Shown one piece after another: positions 34,617 through 43,268 of a DNA stretch of 64,000 nt. The DNA comes from Pseudomonadota bacterium (lineage in GTDB: Bacteria; Pseudomonadota; Gammaproteobacteria; Xanthomonadales; SZUA-38). Positions within the stretch are counted from its first letter, which is position 1, and every line of letters begins with the position of its first letter. The stretch covers positions 62,001-126,000 of the forward strand of contig JBCCCR010000008.1 of the NCBI GenBank assembly GCA_039033415.1, written 5' to 3'. The position numbers and the translations under genes were made by a program. Under the pieces are notes generated by a model, which made no database searches, was not told where the DNA came from, and saw only the letters and a program-made list of their open reading frames with translations.

Positions 34617-35526
34617 TGGGTTTCTCCACCAGTCGCATAAACAGTTCTTCCAGCCGGTTGGTTTTGTTGCGCATCGACAGAACGCGGATCCCCCGCTTGT
34701 CGAGGTGTTCGAACACGCGATTGAGGGCGCGGCTTTTAGGCACCTCCACCTCAAAACAATTTGGGTCACGAAGCCGAGAAACGTAACCGTCGATCTGCGG
34801 TGGCTCCTCGAGGTCTTTGTCGACATCCATCACAAACGTTTCGATGTCCAGCCGGGTGAGCAGCTCGCGAACCGAGGTGTTCTCCACAATCTCGCCGTGA
34901 TCGATGATCGCAATGTTGCGACACAGCTCCTCCGCTTCCTCGAGGTAGTGAGTGGTCAGGATGACCGTGGTGCCCTGCTCGTTGATCTCGCGGATGAATT
35001 CCCACATGGCTCGGCGGATTTCGATATCTACGCCGGCCGTCGGCTCATCGAGAATGAGGAGTCGAGGCTGATGAATCATCGCGCGGGCGATCATCAGGCG
35101 CCGCTTCATACCGCCCGACAGCGTTCGAGAGATGACGCTGCGCTTGTCCCAGAGCTGCAGCTTACCCAGCAGCTCCTCCGCTCGATCGTAGGCTTTGGCG
35201 CGCGGGATACCGTAGTAGCCCGCCTGATTCACCACAATATCGAGCGGCCGCTCAAACCAATTAAAGTTCATCTCCTGCGGCACGAGACCCAGCTGGCACA
35301 TCGCCAGCGCCCGCTGACGCTCCACGCTAATACCAAAAACTTCGGCGTCGCCACCGGTGGGATTGACCAGCGAGCTGATGATGCCGATCAGCGTCGACTT
35401 CCCGGCACCGTTGGGGCCGAGCAGGGCAAAAAAGTCGCCTTCTTCCACGGTCAGGCTGACGCCGTTCAATGCGCGAGTCCCGTTTTCGTAGGTCTTTTCG
35501 AGGTTTTTTACGTTGAGCGCGAGCAT
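34609..35526 (-). CDS. yadG: ABC transporter ATP-binding protein YadG
   Basis: A 305-residue ATPase subunit for YadH. Walker A GPNGAGKST, Q-loop VPQEMNFNWFERPLD, signature TLSGGMKRRLMIARAM, Walker B LLILDEPTAGVD and the H-loop LTTHYLEEAE are all present. The FNWFE stretch after the Q-loop is characteristic of the YadG branch. The gene is translationally coupled to yadH (8-nt overlap). It is divergent from uspE, with a 214-bp gap that shows no ORF. Confidence 0.95.
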   Translation of the reverse strand: MLALNVKNLEKTYENGTRALNGVSLTVEEGDFFALLGPNGAGKSTLIGIISSLVNPTGGDAEVFGISVERQRALAMCQLGLVPQEMNFNWFERPLDIVVNQAGYYGIPRAKAYDRAEELLGKLQLWDKRSVISRTLSGGMKRRLMIARAMIHQPRLLILDEPTAGVDIEIRRAMWEFIREINEQGTTVILTTHYLEEAEELCRNIAIIDHGEIVENTSVRELLTRLDIETFVMDVDKDLEEPPQIDGYVSRLRDPNCFEVEVPKSRALNRVFEHLDKRGIRVLSMRNKTNRLEELFMRLVEKPNE

Positions 35527-35740
35527 GTCTTCCCTTGCCGGAGTGACCCTGAATTACGTGAGGTATGCGAATCAGGTGCGGACTGGCGAAACGATCGCCG
35601 AGCGTTAATTTTGCGCCCCGCGGGCGCGTTTGTGAAGCGCCGGCATTGGCGCGGCCAGCTCCACACTACGTAATTGACACAATTGGCGGGTGGCCTGGAT
35701 TGAACTGCAATACCAAGCCCTGACACAAGGCCCATTACTC

Positions 35741-36643
35741 ATGGCAAAAATTTCCAAGATTCTGGCCATCGCAAACCCCCTGGTCGCGCTCTCGGAGGAC
35801 CATCCAAGTGTTGGGCAGCCGGCCTGTGACCGGGGCGCACAAATCGCCAAGATGCTCGGTGCCTCGCTCCGCCTGCACGCGGTGGTTTACGAACCGTCCG
35901 CCAATTTCGATCTCTTCCATATCGCCGACGAAGACCATGTGCGTCATCAGTTCCGCGAAGACGCCCAGGCTTTGCTGGACCAACTGGCGGCTCGCTACGC
36001 CAAGCAAGGATTGGCGGACGTCGACACAAGCACGCAATGGGCCCATCCCTTCGACCGCGGTGTGATCGGCGCGGTGGAGCTGGACTGGCCCGATGTGGTG
36101 ATGATCACCGCGAGAAATGCTCAGCGCCTGTCTCCCGCCGAGTGGCGTTTGCTGCACGGCTGCGAAATCCCCGTCTGGCTGGTCAGGGATGAGCCGTGGC
36201 CCAACCCGGCCCGGATCGCCGCGTTTGTCGACCCCGCACACCGATCAGCACACCGCAGCCAGGCTGATCGCGAGGTGCTGAACTGGACGCTGGCACTCCA
36301 CAACCAGGTTGGTGATGCGCGGCTCATGCACGCGATTCAGCAGATCCCCGGCGAGGGGCTGGACGATGACATGCACGACTACCTGGCGGAGGTCAAAGCG
36401 CAGCGCCAGGAGGAAATCACTCGCCTGCTTCCCGGCGACGGGGGCGTCAAACTGCCGATCGAGCTCGCCCCGGGTGAACCGGAGATTCTCATGCGCGATT
36501 TTGCCCAGGGAGATGACGCGGCGCTGGTGGTGATGGGCGTGTTTTCCCGCTCACGGCTGGCGGACCTGCTGATTGGGAGCACAGCGCGTGAGGTGTTGCC
36601 AGACCTGCCGTGTGACGTGCTGGCGGTGCCGGCAGACCGGTAA
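35741..36643 (+). CDS. uspE: Tandem universal stress protein UspE
   Basis: A 300-residue protein with two Usp domains. ATG 35741 (MAKISKILAIANPLVALSED) begins the first domain; the frame is open to 35690 but not family-like. The second domain ends with the conserved ALVVMGVFSRSRLADLLIGSTAREVLPDLPCDVLAV, which includes the G-(2x)-G-(9x)-G-S/T nucleotide-type motif. The length (E. coli UspE, 316) and two-domain form support UspE over UspA. Stress-induced, ligand uncertain. It converges on mnmE with 9 nt between stops. Confidence 0.85.
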   Translation: MAKISKILAIANPLVALSEDHPSVGQPACDRGAQIAKMLGASLRLHAVVYEPSANFDLFHIADEDHVRHQFREDAQALLDQLAARYAKQGLADVDTSTQWAHPFDRGVIGAVELDWPDVVMITARNAQRLSPAEWRLLHGCEIPVWLVRDEPWPNPARIAAFVDPAHRSAHRSQADREVLNWTLALHNQVGDARLMHAIQQIPGEGLDDDMHDYLAEVKAQRQEEITRLLPGDGGVKLPIELAPGEPEILMRDFAQGDDAALVVMGVFSRSRLADLLIGSTAREVLPDLPCDVLAVPADR

Positions 36644-36652
36644 CTCAAAAAC

Positions 36653-38017
36653 CTACTTGCCGATACAGAAGCTGGAAAAGATCTCCCCCAGCAGATCATC
36701 CGGTACAAACTCTCCGGTGATGTCAGCGAGCGCCTGCTGAGCCAGCCGGAGCTCCTCGGCCAGCAGCTCGGGCTGTGGATCGTCCTGGACCAGGGCCTGC
36801 GCCTGGGCTAGATGATCTCGAACAGTCTCGAGCGCGCGCAGATGCCGGCCGCGCGCGCTGAACTGTCCCTCCTGCTCAGAGCTGGCCCCCGCGAGACTGC
36901 GCAGGTGCGCCCGAAGGTCGTCCAGTCCAGCGCCGGTTCGCAGGGAAATGTAGAGACCCTCAGCACCTTTGCCGGGGTTTGCGCCCGAACGGTCGATCTT
37001 GTTGTAGAGCACCGTTTGCGCGGGCGCCGCGGGCGGCAGCTTCGGGCGCCTGGAGTCTGAGTCCGCGTCGTCCACCATGACCAGCACATGGTCAGCAGAC
37101 TCCACGGCCTGCACTGCTCGTCTCATGCCCTCCAGCTCAACCCGATCCTCACTCTCCCGGAGTCCGGCGGTATCCACCAGGTGGAGCGGCACCCCGTCGA
37201 GCTGGATCTGCTCTCGCAGCACGTCGCGGGTGGTGCCGGGAATCTCAGTCACGATTGCGCTGTCGCGCCCGCTCAGCGCGTTGAGCAGGCTCGACTTGCC
37301 GGCGTTTGGCGGCCCGACAATGGCCAGGGTCAACCCGTTCCGCAGCGCAGCGCCGTGACGTGCCCCACGCAACAGCTCGTCCAGTAGCGAAACCAGCCGC
37401 GCGACCTTTTCGCCGAGCGCCGCTTCGCCCAGGAAGTCGATTTCGTCGGTTGGAAAATCGATGGCGCCTTCCACAAAAACCCGCAGCGCCGTCAGCTCAC
37501 TCAGCAGACTCTGAACGCGCTGCGAAAACGCCCCTTCCAGCGAGCGACTGGCGGCGCGAGCCGCGCGCTCCGTGGATGCGTTGATCAGATCCGACACCGC
37601 CTCGGCCTGGGCCAGGTCGAGCTTGTTATTGATAAACGCGCGCTCGGTAAATTCGCCGGGTCGGGCCATGCGGGCACCCAGCGCCAGGACGCGGTCGAGC
37701 AGGAGCTGCATCACCACCGGGCCGCCGTGGCCCTGAAGCTCCAGCACGTCCTCGCCAGTATACGAATGCGGCGCGGCAAAAAAGAGCACAACCGCCTGAT
37801 CGAGGGGCTCGCCGGCCTCGTCCAGCACGGGTAGATAGCGGGCCCGGTTCGGTTCCAGGGTTCGCCCCACCAGGGGTATTTGTAAGGTAAGTGCTGCCGG
37901 GCCGGACAGCCTGACGATGCCAATGCCCGCCGCTCCGGGAGCAGTGGCGATGGCCGCGATGCTGTCAGCCGACGGCGAGGTCAGCCGCTGGCCTCCACCC
38001 GCTTGGTGATCACCCAC
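36653..38017 (-). CDS. mnmE: tRNA modification GTPase MnmE
   Basis: With MnmG it makes cmnm5U34 in tRNA wobble positions. The N-terminal tetrahydrofolate-binding domain (DSIAAIATAPGAAGIGIVRLSG) is followed by a helical domain and the G domain (GPPNAGKSS, TEIPGTTRD, DTAGLRES, NKID), ending in the FCIGK tail with catalytic Cys. Start choice is uncertain: GTG 38017 lies inside yidC, while a CTG at 37984 overlaps the yidC stop and gives the usual N-terminus. No ATG is available. It follows yidC directly. Confidence 0.95.
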   Translation of the reverse strand: MGDHQAGGGQRLTSPSADSIAAIATAPGAAGIGIVRLSGPAALTLQIPLVGRTLEPNRARYLPVLDEAGEPLDQAVVLFFAAPHSYTGEDVLELQGHGGPVVMQLLLDRVLALGARMARPGEFTERAFINNKLDLAQAEAVSDLINASTERAARAASRSLEGAFSQRVQSLLSELTALRVFVEGAIDFPTDEIDFLGEAALGEKVARLVSLLDELLRGARHGAALRNGLTLAIVGPPNAGKSSLLNALSGRDSAIVTEIPGTTRDVLREQIQLDGVPLHLVDTAGLRESEDRVELEGMRRAVQAVESADHVLVMVDDADSDSRRPKLPPAAPAQTVLYNKIDRSGANPGKGAEGLYISLRTGAGLDDLRAHLRSLAGASSEQEGQFSARGRHLRALETVRDHLAQAQALVQDDPQPELLAEELRLAQQALADITGEFVPDDLLGEIFSSFCIGK

Positions 38018-39672
38018 TGCTGGGCGAGCGAGAGCACCGCGTTGACGGTCCAGTAGAGCACCAGGCCGGCCTGAAAGAACGCAAACATGACCGAGAACAC
38101 GATCGGCATGGCCAGAAAAATGCGCTGTTGAATCGGGTCGGCCGCCGGGTTCGGGGAAAGTTTGGTGGTCAGGAACATCGCCGCGCCGTTGATCACGGGG
38201 AGAATAAAGAGCGGATCGGGCGAGCTCAGGTCGTTAATCCAGAGCATAAAATCCGCCTGCCGGAGCTCGACGCTCTCCAGCAGCACCCAATAGAGCGCAA
38301 AAAATACCGGGATCTGAACCAGGATCGGGAGACAGCCGCCGAGCGGGTTCACCTTTTCCTTTTTATAGATCTCCATCATGGCGACGTTGAACTTCTGCTT
38401 GTCGTCGCCGTGCCGCTCCTTTAGCTGCTGGATTCGTGGCTGCAGCTTACGCAGCTTGGCGGTACTGCGGTACTGGGCTTCGGAGAGCTTGTAGAACACG
38501 GCCTTGACCAGCACGGTCAGCAGAACAATCGCCCAGCCCCAGTTCCCGGTGAGCGTGTGGATCTTGTCCAGCAACCAGAACAGAATCTTGGAAAACGGGG
38601 TGAAGATGCCGTAGTCAACGGTGAGGATCAGGCCTTCGGCCAGGGGTTCGATCTGGTCGTGTAGTTTGGGCCCGACAAACAGCGTGCTGGGGAAGTAGCC
38701 CATCGCGCCGGGGGCCACTCGCTGCGAGGGACTGAGCGTTCGGATCCGGTAACGCTGGCCCCGGTCCACGGCCACCGCCTCCAGCTGCGCCTGTTGCTCC
38801 GCTGGCGGTACCCACGCGGTGACAAAGTAGTGCTGCACCATCGCAGCCCAGGCGGCGGCGCCGCTGCGGGCGATCGCTTTGTCGTCCAAATCTTCGAAAT
38901 CAAATTTCTCGTATTTGCCTTCAGCGGTGTAAAGCCCGGTACCGATGAAGCTGTAACGTTCCGGGTTGCTGAACGCGCTGCCGCTGACCTCGGGTGGCGG
39001 TCGTCGCACCAGCTGCTGGTAATCGCTACCGATCCATTCCTGATCGGAGTTGTTCCTTAGCGCCTGCTCCAGGCCCACCACGTATGAGCCGCGCGCAAAG
39101 CGATAGGTTTTGGTGAGCGTGGTCCCGCCAGCGCTCCACGTCATCGGCACCACCAGCTCCTCAGCGCCGTCGCCCAGCACAAAGCGGCTCTGCTCAACGG
39201 TAAAGGTTTGCGTGTGGTCTGCACTCGGGTGGGTGTTGCTGACGATGCCCGACTGCGCCAGGAACAGCGTGGCTGGATCGCTGCTGAGCAGCTGCACCTT
39301 GGTATCCGGAGTTTTCAGCTTCACCGGGTAGTCGCGAAGCGTTGCCTCCACGATTGCGCCGCCTCGCGTGCTGATTTTGAGGTCGAGCACGTCCGTCTGA
39401 ACCGTAATGAGGTCACCACTTTCAGAATAGATGGCAGCTTCAGGCTGAGCCGCCGGCGTTTGGGCGACGCCGGGTGTGGGTATGTCCGCGGGTGGGTCGG
39501 AGCTGTCTTGCGCCGCTTCGGGAATGGCGTCAGCCGGCGGGACATTGTCGACCAGTTCTTGAACCGGTGCTGGTGCCGGGGCCGCTGGCGCGTAGTCGAT
39601 CTGCCACTGCTGATAGATCAGAAACGCGCAGGCCATGAGGGCGATCAGCAGGAATAAGCGGGAATTGGGCAT
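37981..39672 (-). CDS. yidC: Membrane protein insertase YidC
   Basis: A 563-residue insertase. An N-terminal helix (RLFLLIALMACAFLIYQQW) is followed by a Pro/Ala linker, a large periplasmic beta domain (about 75-330) and the five-helix insertase core with GNWGWAIVLLTVLVKAVFY (the conserved Arg/Lys groove region), GGCLPILVQIPVFFALYWVL and LYWTVNAVLSLAQQWVITK. Length is normal for Gram-negatives. It sits after rnpA with a 43-nt gap; the small yidD gene usually found between them is not present. Confidence 0.97.
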   Translation of the reverse strand: MPNSRLFLLIALMACAFLIYQQWQIDYAPAAPAPAPVQELVDNVPPADAIPEAAQDSSDPPADIPTPGVAQTPAAQPEAAIYSESGDLITVQTDVLDLKISTRGGAIVEATLRDYPVKLKTPDTKVQLLSSDPATLFLAQSGIVSNTHPSADHTQTFTVEQSRFVLGDGAEELVVPMTWSAGGTTLTKTYRFARGSYVVGLEQALRNNSDQEWIGSDYQQLVRRPPPEVSGSAFSNPERYSFIGTGLYTAEGKYEKFDFEDLDDKAIARSGAAAWAAMVQHYFVTAWVPPAEQQAQLEAVAVDRGQRYRIRTLSPSQRVAPGAMGYFPSTLFVGPKLHDQIEPLAEGLILTVDYGIFTPFSKILFWLLDKIHTLTGNWGWAIVLLTVLVKAVFYKLSEAQYRSTAKLRKLQPRIQQLKERHGDDKQKFNVAMMEIYKKEKVNPLGGCLPILVQIPVFFALYWVLLESVELRQADFMLWINDLSSPDPLFILPVINGAAMFLTTKLSPNPAADPIQQRIFLAMPIVFSVMFAFFQAGLVLYWTVNAVLSLAQQWVITKRVEASG

Positions 39673-39715
39673 GGTGGATTTGGTTGCCTTTGGGCGCTTT
39701 TAGTGGCGGGCTAGC

Positions 39716-40084
39716 TCAGGTGCTCTGGGCTTGTGAGCGAGACCAGCTCATGAGCTGATCCCAGTGGCTCTCCAGCGCCGACAACAGGTCTTGGGCCGAC
39801 ATGCTGGCCGCCGGGGCCCGGGCGATGACCACTAGATCCACCGGCTGCTGCCGGATGGCGTTTCGCCGAAAGCTTTCGCGAGCCAGCCGCTTGATCTGAT
39901 TGCGTTTTACGGCGCGCTTGTCGACTTTTTTGGAAACCGCCAAACCGAGCCTTGCGTGATTGGTGGCGCCTCGGCATGCCAGGACGGTGAACGCCCGGCT
40001 GGCGGTACGACGCGGCCTGGCAAAAACTCGACCGTAGTCCTTTTTGGTCAGGACGCGAAACGATCGGCCAAACCGTTCATCCAC
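39716..40084 (-). CDS. rnpA: Ribonuclease P protein component
   Basis: A 122-residue basic protein that helps RNase P RNA process tRNA 5' ends. Family blocks are RVLTKKDYGRVFARP, GLAVSKKVDKRAVKRNQIKRLARESFR (the RNR motif region) and VVIARAPA. It starts 29 nt after rpmH on the same strand, the standard arrangement. The C-terminus is slightly shorter than in E. coli relatives with yidD overlap. Confidence 0.96.
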   Translation of the reverse strand: MDERFGRSFRVLTKKDYGRVFARPRRTASRAFTVLACRGATNHARLGLAVSKKVDKRAVKRNQIKRLARESFRRNAIRQQPVDLVVIARAPAASMSAQDLLSALESHWDQLMSWSRSQAQST

Positions 40085-40113
40085 AGCGGCTCACCCAGAG
40101 CTGCCGGAAGCCG

Positions 40114-40248
40114 TTAGCCAGCTAGACGCTTACGACCTTTAGCGCGGCGCGCATTAATAATGGCGCGGCCGCTGCGCGTGGCCATGCGAGAGCGAAAGCC
40201 ATGGGTGCGGGCCCGCTTAAGGCGGCTAGGTTGAAATGTGCGTTTCAT
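40114..40248 (-). CDS. rpmH: 50S ribosomal protein L34
   Basis: A 44-residue ribosomal protein. The minus-strand ATG at 40248 opens [18 protein letters not shown] and continues [20 protein letters not shown] to a TAA at 40114-40116. This is the whole invariant L34 sequence. It is the first gene of the rpmH-rnpA-yidC-mnmE run leaving the origin leftwards. Confidence 0.97.
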   Translation of the reverse strand: MKRTFQPSRLKRARTHGFRSRMATRSGRAIINARRAKGRKRLAG

Positions 40249-40285
40249 GGGAGCTTACCTGCTTATCCGTTGTCGTCGCGCATAC

Positions 40286-40333
40286 AAAAACACGGCCGTT
40301 CTCCTCCGCCAGGGGCGAGGCGCCGGGCCGTGT
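40286..40333 (-). terminator. Terminator-like hairpin in rpmH leader
   Basis: On the minus strand the 8-bp arms ACACGGCC (40333-40326) and GGCCGTGT (40297-40290) close a 28-nt loop with inner G/C pairing, followed by TTTTTG (T-run 40290-40286). It lies 38 bp upstream of rpmH and in its direction. It could be an attenuator of rpmH or could stop antisense transcription from the dnaA side. Confidence 0.45.
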
Positions 40334-40497
40334 CAAAAGGAGCGAAAGAATACCGGCGCAGGTACAGTGGTGTCAACCGGTTCAGCGCTGGGAAGCAGCG
40401 TGTCCCGCTGGCGCCGATCGAGCGCTTTTTGCGGCAGCTTTAGACCGCCCGCAACCGAATCTTGGAAGTGATGGCTGGGCGGCGTTAGACTGCTCGG

Positions 40498-40518
40498 TCC
40501 GACAAATTCTTTGTCGGA
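40498..40518 (+). promoter_or_regulatory. Perfect hairpin in dnaA leader
   Basis: TCCGACAAA (40498-40506) and TTTGTCGGA (40510-40518) are exact reverse complements with a 3-nt loop. They are followed by TTTAATGG and end 33 bp before the dnaA start. It may be a leader RNA hairpin or an operator for a dimeric regulator. The short T-run also allows attenuation. Confidence 0.6.
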
Positions 40519-40551
40519 TTTAATGGCGGGACTGCACCGAATGAAACACTT

Positions 40552-41871
40552 GTGAGCGGCGACGAGCTCTGGGCCCGATGTTTGAGCCGGCTGGAAGGCG
40601 AGCTCAGCGGGCAGGAAATGAACATGTACATCCGGCCGCTGCAGGCACATTCTGCGGATGGCGTGACATCACTGATGGCACCCAATGAATTTGTGCTGAA
40701 CGCCGTCCGCGATAATCACCTCCTGCTGATTGAGCAGACGCTCAGCCACCTGGCCGGATCAGCCGTTGATGTTGAGCTCTTTATCGGCTCGGTCGGCGGT
40801 GAAGAGGGTGCGCCTGCAGCCCCGGCAGGCGCCGCATCGGATCCCCGGATCGCCACAAATCTCGATCCGGCATTTCGCTTCGACAATTTTGTGCGGGGCA
40901 AATCCAACGAGATGGCGCAGGCGGCAGCGCTTCAGGTGGCCGACAACCCGGGACACAACAGCTACAACCCGCTGCTGCTCTATGGCAGCACGGGCTTAGG
41001 CAAAACACACCTCCTTCATGCGGTGGGCAACCATTTGGTCAGCACCGGCAAGGCTCGGGTGATGTACCTGCACTCAGAGCAGTTTGTTTCCCGGATGGTC
41101 CAGGCGCTTCGCCACAACAGTATCGACGAATTTAAGAGGCGCTATCGGACCGCTGACGCGCTGCTGATCGACGACATCCAGTTTTTCGCCAACAAAGAGC
41201 GGTCACAAGAAGAGTTTTTTCATACCTTCAATACGCTGATCGACGGCAAACAGCAGGTGATCCTGACCTGTGACCGCTATCCTCGGGATGTCGACGGTCT
41301 TGAATCCCGACTGCAGTCTCGTTTCGGCTCGGGCCTGAGCGTTTCGATCGAGCCACCGGATTTTGAGACACGGGCCGCAATCCTGATCGCGAAAGCGGCC
41401 GAAAAAGACTTGTGTCTCAACGAGGAGGTGGCGCTGCTGATCGCCCGCCATGTTCAGTCCAACGTTCGCGAACTGGAGGGAGCGCTCAATACGCTTTGGC
41501 TGAAAGCGCATATCACCAAGCAGGAGGTCACCGCGGGCTTTGCCAAAGAGGCGTTGCGTGAGCTGCTCTCCGCGCATCAGCGCCAGTGCACCATCCCTAA
41601 TATCCAGCAGACGGTGTCCGACTACTACCACATCAGCGTGGCCGAGATGGTCTCCAAGCGTCGCTCTCGAAACATTGCGCGGCCGCGGCAGATGGCCATG
41701 TGCCTGGCCAAGGAGCTGACCGAACATAGCTTGCCGGAAATCGGCCGGGCGTTTGGCGGTCGGGACCACACCACCGTCCTGCACGCATATCGCAAAATCC
41801 ACGAGCTTTGCAGCTCCGACGGGCGCTTGCATGACGACCACGACAAACTGGTTCGAGCCTTGACCCAGTAG
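40552..41871 (+). CDS. dnaA: Chromosomal replication initiator DnaA
   Basis: A 439-residue initiator. Domain I (residues 1-80, ELWARCLSRLEGELSGQEMNMYIRPL) and a short Ala-rich linker precede the AAA+ domain with Walker A GSTGLGKTH (145-153), Walker B LLIDDIQFFANKERSQEEFFHTFN and sensor SRFGSGLSVSIEPPD. Domain IV carries the DNA-recognition signature GRDHTTVLHAYRKI. The start is a GTG at 40552; no ATG is available near it. It begins the dnaA-dnaN-recF-gyrB run, 253 bp before dnaN. Confidence 0.98.
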   Translation: MSGDELWARCLSRLEGELSGQEMNMYIRPLQAHSADGVTSLMAPNEFVLNAVRDNHLLLIEQTLSHLAGSAVDVELFIGSVGGEEGAPAAPAGAASDPRIATNLDPAFRFDNFVRGKSNEMAQAAALQVADNPGHNSYNPLLLYGSTGLGKTHLLHAVGNHLVSTGKARVMYLHSEQFVSRMVQALRHNSIDEFKRRYRTADALLIDDIQFFANKERSQEEFFHTFNTLIDGKQQVILTCDRYPRDVDGLESRLQSRFGSGLSVSIEPPDFETRAAILIAKAAEKDLCLNEEVALLIARHVQSNVRELEGALNTLWLKAHITKQEVTAGFAKEALRELLSAHQRQCTIPNIQQTVSDYYHISVAEMVSKRRSRNIARPRQMAMCLAKELTEHSLPEIGRAFGGRDHTTVLHAYRKIHELCSSDGRLHDDHDKLVRALTQ

Positions 41872-42124
41872 CCGTCGACAGCGGAGACGGTGCTTTTTCC
41901 TGGTGGGCGGTATTAAGTGGTGGATAAATTGTGGATAATTTGTCGATAGCAGGGAGCCGGTGACTTATCCCCAGCTTACACACCGCCAGGGGCTGAAGTT
42001 ATCCACCGCAAGAAATGACACAAGTCATTGATTTTATTAATTAATTGGGGGTTGTTCCAGTTATCTCGCGGAACAATAACAATAACTATCTAACTATTAA
42101 ATAATCATAAGTGGAAGCCTATTT
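41872..42124. other. oriC: Probable chromosomal origin oriC
   Basis: The 253-bp dnaA-dnaN gap carries one perfect DnaA box (TGTGGATAA at 41930-41938) and three with one mismatch: GGTGGATAA at 41919-41927, TTATCCCCA at 41965-41973 and TTATCCACC at 41999-42007. Next to them is a long AT-rich stretch (42027-42115, for example TTTTATTAATTAATT and repeated AACAAT units) suited to unwinding. Boxes point both ways around 41950. Flanking genes and strand switch support this as the origin. Confidence 0.85.
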
Positions 42125-43225
42125 ATGAAATTCAGCATTCAGCGAGAAGCTCTGTTGCGGCCATTGACCCAGGTAGCTGGGGTCGTGGAACGGCGACAGA
42201 CGCTGCCGGTTCTTTCCAATCTGCTGGTACGGGCTGCGGAGAATCGACTGATGCTGACGGGCACGGACCTCGAGGTGGAACTCACGGCATCGGTGGGTGT
42301 GGAGGTTGAGCGAGACGGAGAGATCACCATCCCCGCACGTAAGCTTCTCGATATTTGTAAAGCGCTACAGGACGGAACGCGCCTCGACCTGGAGTTCGCT
42401 GCGGACAAAGCTACCATTCGCGCCGGAAGCGGTCGGTTTACGCTGGCTACGCTCCCCGCCAACGAATTTCCGGTCATCGAAGATGTTGAGGTCGGAGAAT
42501 CCGTCCAGATCAAGCAAAGCGACCTCAAGCGCATTATTGAGGGCACCGCTTTTGCTATGGCCAACCAAGATGTCCGTTACTACCTGAATGGGCTGCTGCT
42601 GGAGCTTCGGGAGGGCATGCTGCGGTGTGTCGCAACCGACGGTCACCGGCTGGCCATCACCGACGTTGACGCCGATCTGGCGGTCGACGACGTGCGGCAG
42701 ATGATCATTCCGCGCAAGGGTGTTCTCGAACTGCAGCGTTTGCTCGACAACGACGACGAGCCGATCACCGTCCAATTCGGTCGCTCGCATGTGCGGGTGG
42801 CGCTGGACGATGGGACGTTTACCTCAAAGTTGATCGACGGCAAATTTCCGGACTACGAGGCGGTGGTTCCCATGGGCGCTGATCTGGTCGTCGAAGGCGA
42901 ACGTGACGACATTCGCGACGCGCTACATCGAGCCGCGATTCTGTCGAACGAAAAATACCGGGGCGTTCGCCTCGAGTTGGCACCGAATCAGATGCGGATT
43001 GTGGCGCACAACCCGGAACAGGAAGAGGCGGTGGAAGAGGTAGAGGTCACCTGTGAGATTGACCAGCTGGCGGTTGGTTTTAACGTCAACTACGTGCTTG
43101 ACGCCCTCAACGCTCTGGAAACGGACCAGATTCAGCTTTGCTTCAAGGATGCGAACAGTAGCTGTCTTTGTAAATCACCGGAGTCCGAACACGCCCGTCA
43201 CGTGGTGATGCCGCTACGCCTGTAG
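42125..43225 (+). CDS. dnaN: DNA polymerase III beta sliding clamp
   Basis: The 366-residue ring-forming clamp, of normal size. Family blocks are MKFSIQREALLRPLTQVAGVVERR, LPVLSNLLVRA, FTLATLPANEFP, GTAFAMANQDVRYYLNGLLLEL, ATDGHRLA and the C-terminal HVVMPLRL. It is the first gene after the predicted origin. recF follows after 43 nt. Confidence 0.98.
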   Translation: MKFSIQREALLRPLTQVAGVVERRQTLPVLSNLLVRAAENRLMLTGTDLEVELTASVGVEVERDGEITIPARKLLDICKALQDGTRLDLEFAADKATIRAGSGRFTLATLPANEFPVIEDVEVGESVQIKQSDLKRIIEGTAFAMANQDVRYYLNGLLLELREGMLRCVATDGHRLAITDVDADLAVDDVRQMIIPRKGVLELQRLLDNDDEPITVQFGRSHVRVALDDGTFTSKLIDGKFPDYEAVVPMGADLVVEGERDDIRDALHRAAILSNEKYRGVRLELAPNQMRIVAHNPEQEEAVEEVEVTCEIDQLAVGFNVNYVLDALNALETDQIQLCFKDANSSCLCKSPESEHARHVVMPLRL

Positions 43226-43268
43226 GCGAGATAGTGGCGCCGGCGCGCAGCGTACCGCTTCTTTTGCA

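Larger units (their letters stand above)
40249..40551. other. rpmH-dnaA divergent intergenic region
   Basis: This 303-bp gap holds the two leaders of the divergent rpmH and dnaA operons. It contains two hairpins (40286-40333 on the rpmH side, 40498-40518 on the dnaA side). Only one poor DnaA-box-like string (CTTATCCGT near 40262) was found, so it does not look like the main origin, in contrast to pseudomonads, where oriC lies here. No ORF is supported. Confidence 0.6.

Noticed and set aside
34456-35673. 405-residue plus-strand open frame antisense to yadG
   Set aside because: It mirrors yadG and yadH codons exactly, has no family features and is a high-GC shadow.
39711-39977. yidD candidate overlapping rnpA
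   Set aside because: The 88-residue frame lacks the Cys-rich YidD sequence and is a shifted frame of rnpA.
40249-40551. oriC in the rpmH-dnaA gap
   Set aside because: Only one weak DnaA-box-like string and no long AT-rich stretch, while the dnaA-dnaN gap has four good boxes.
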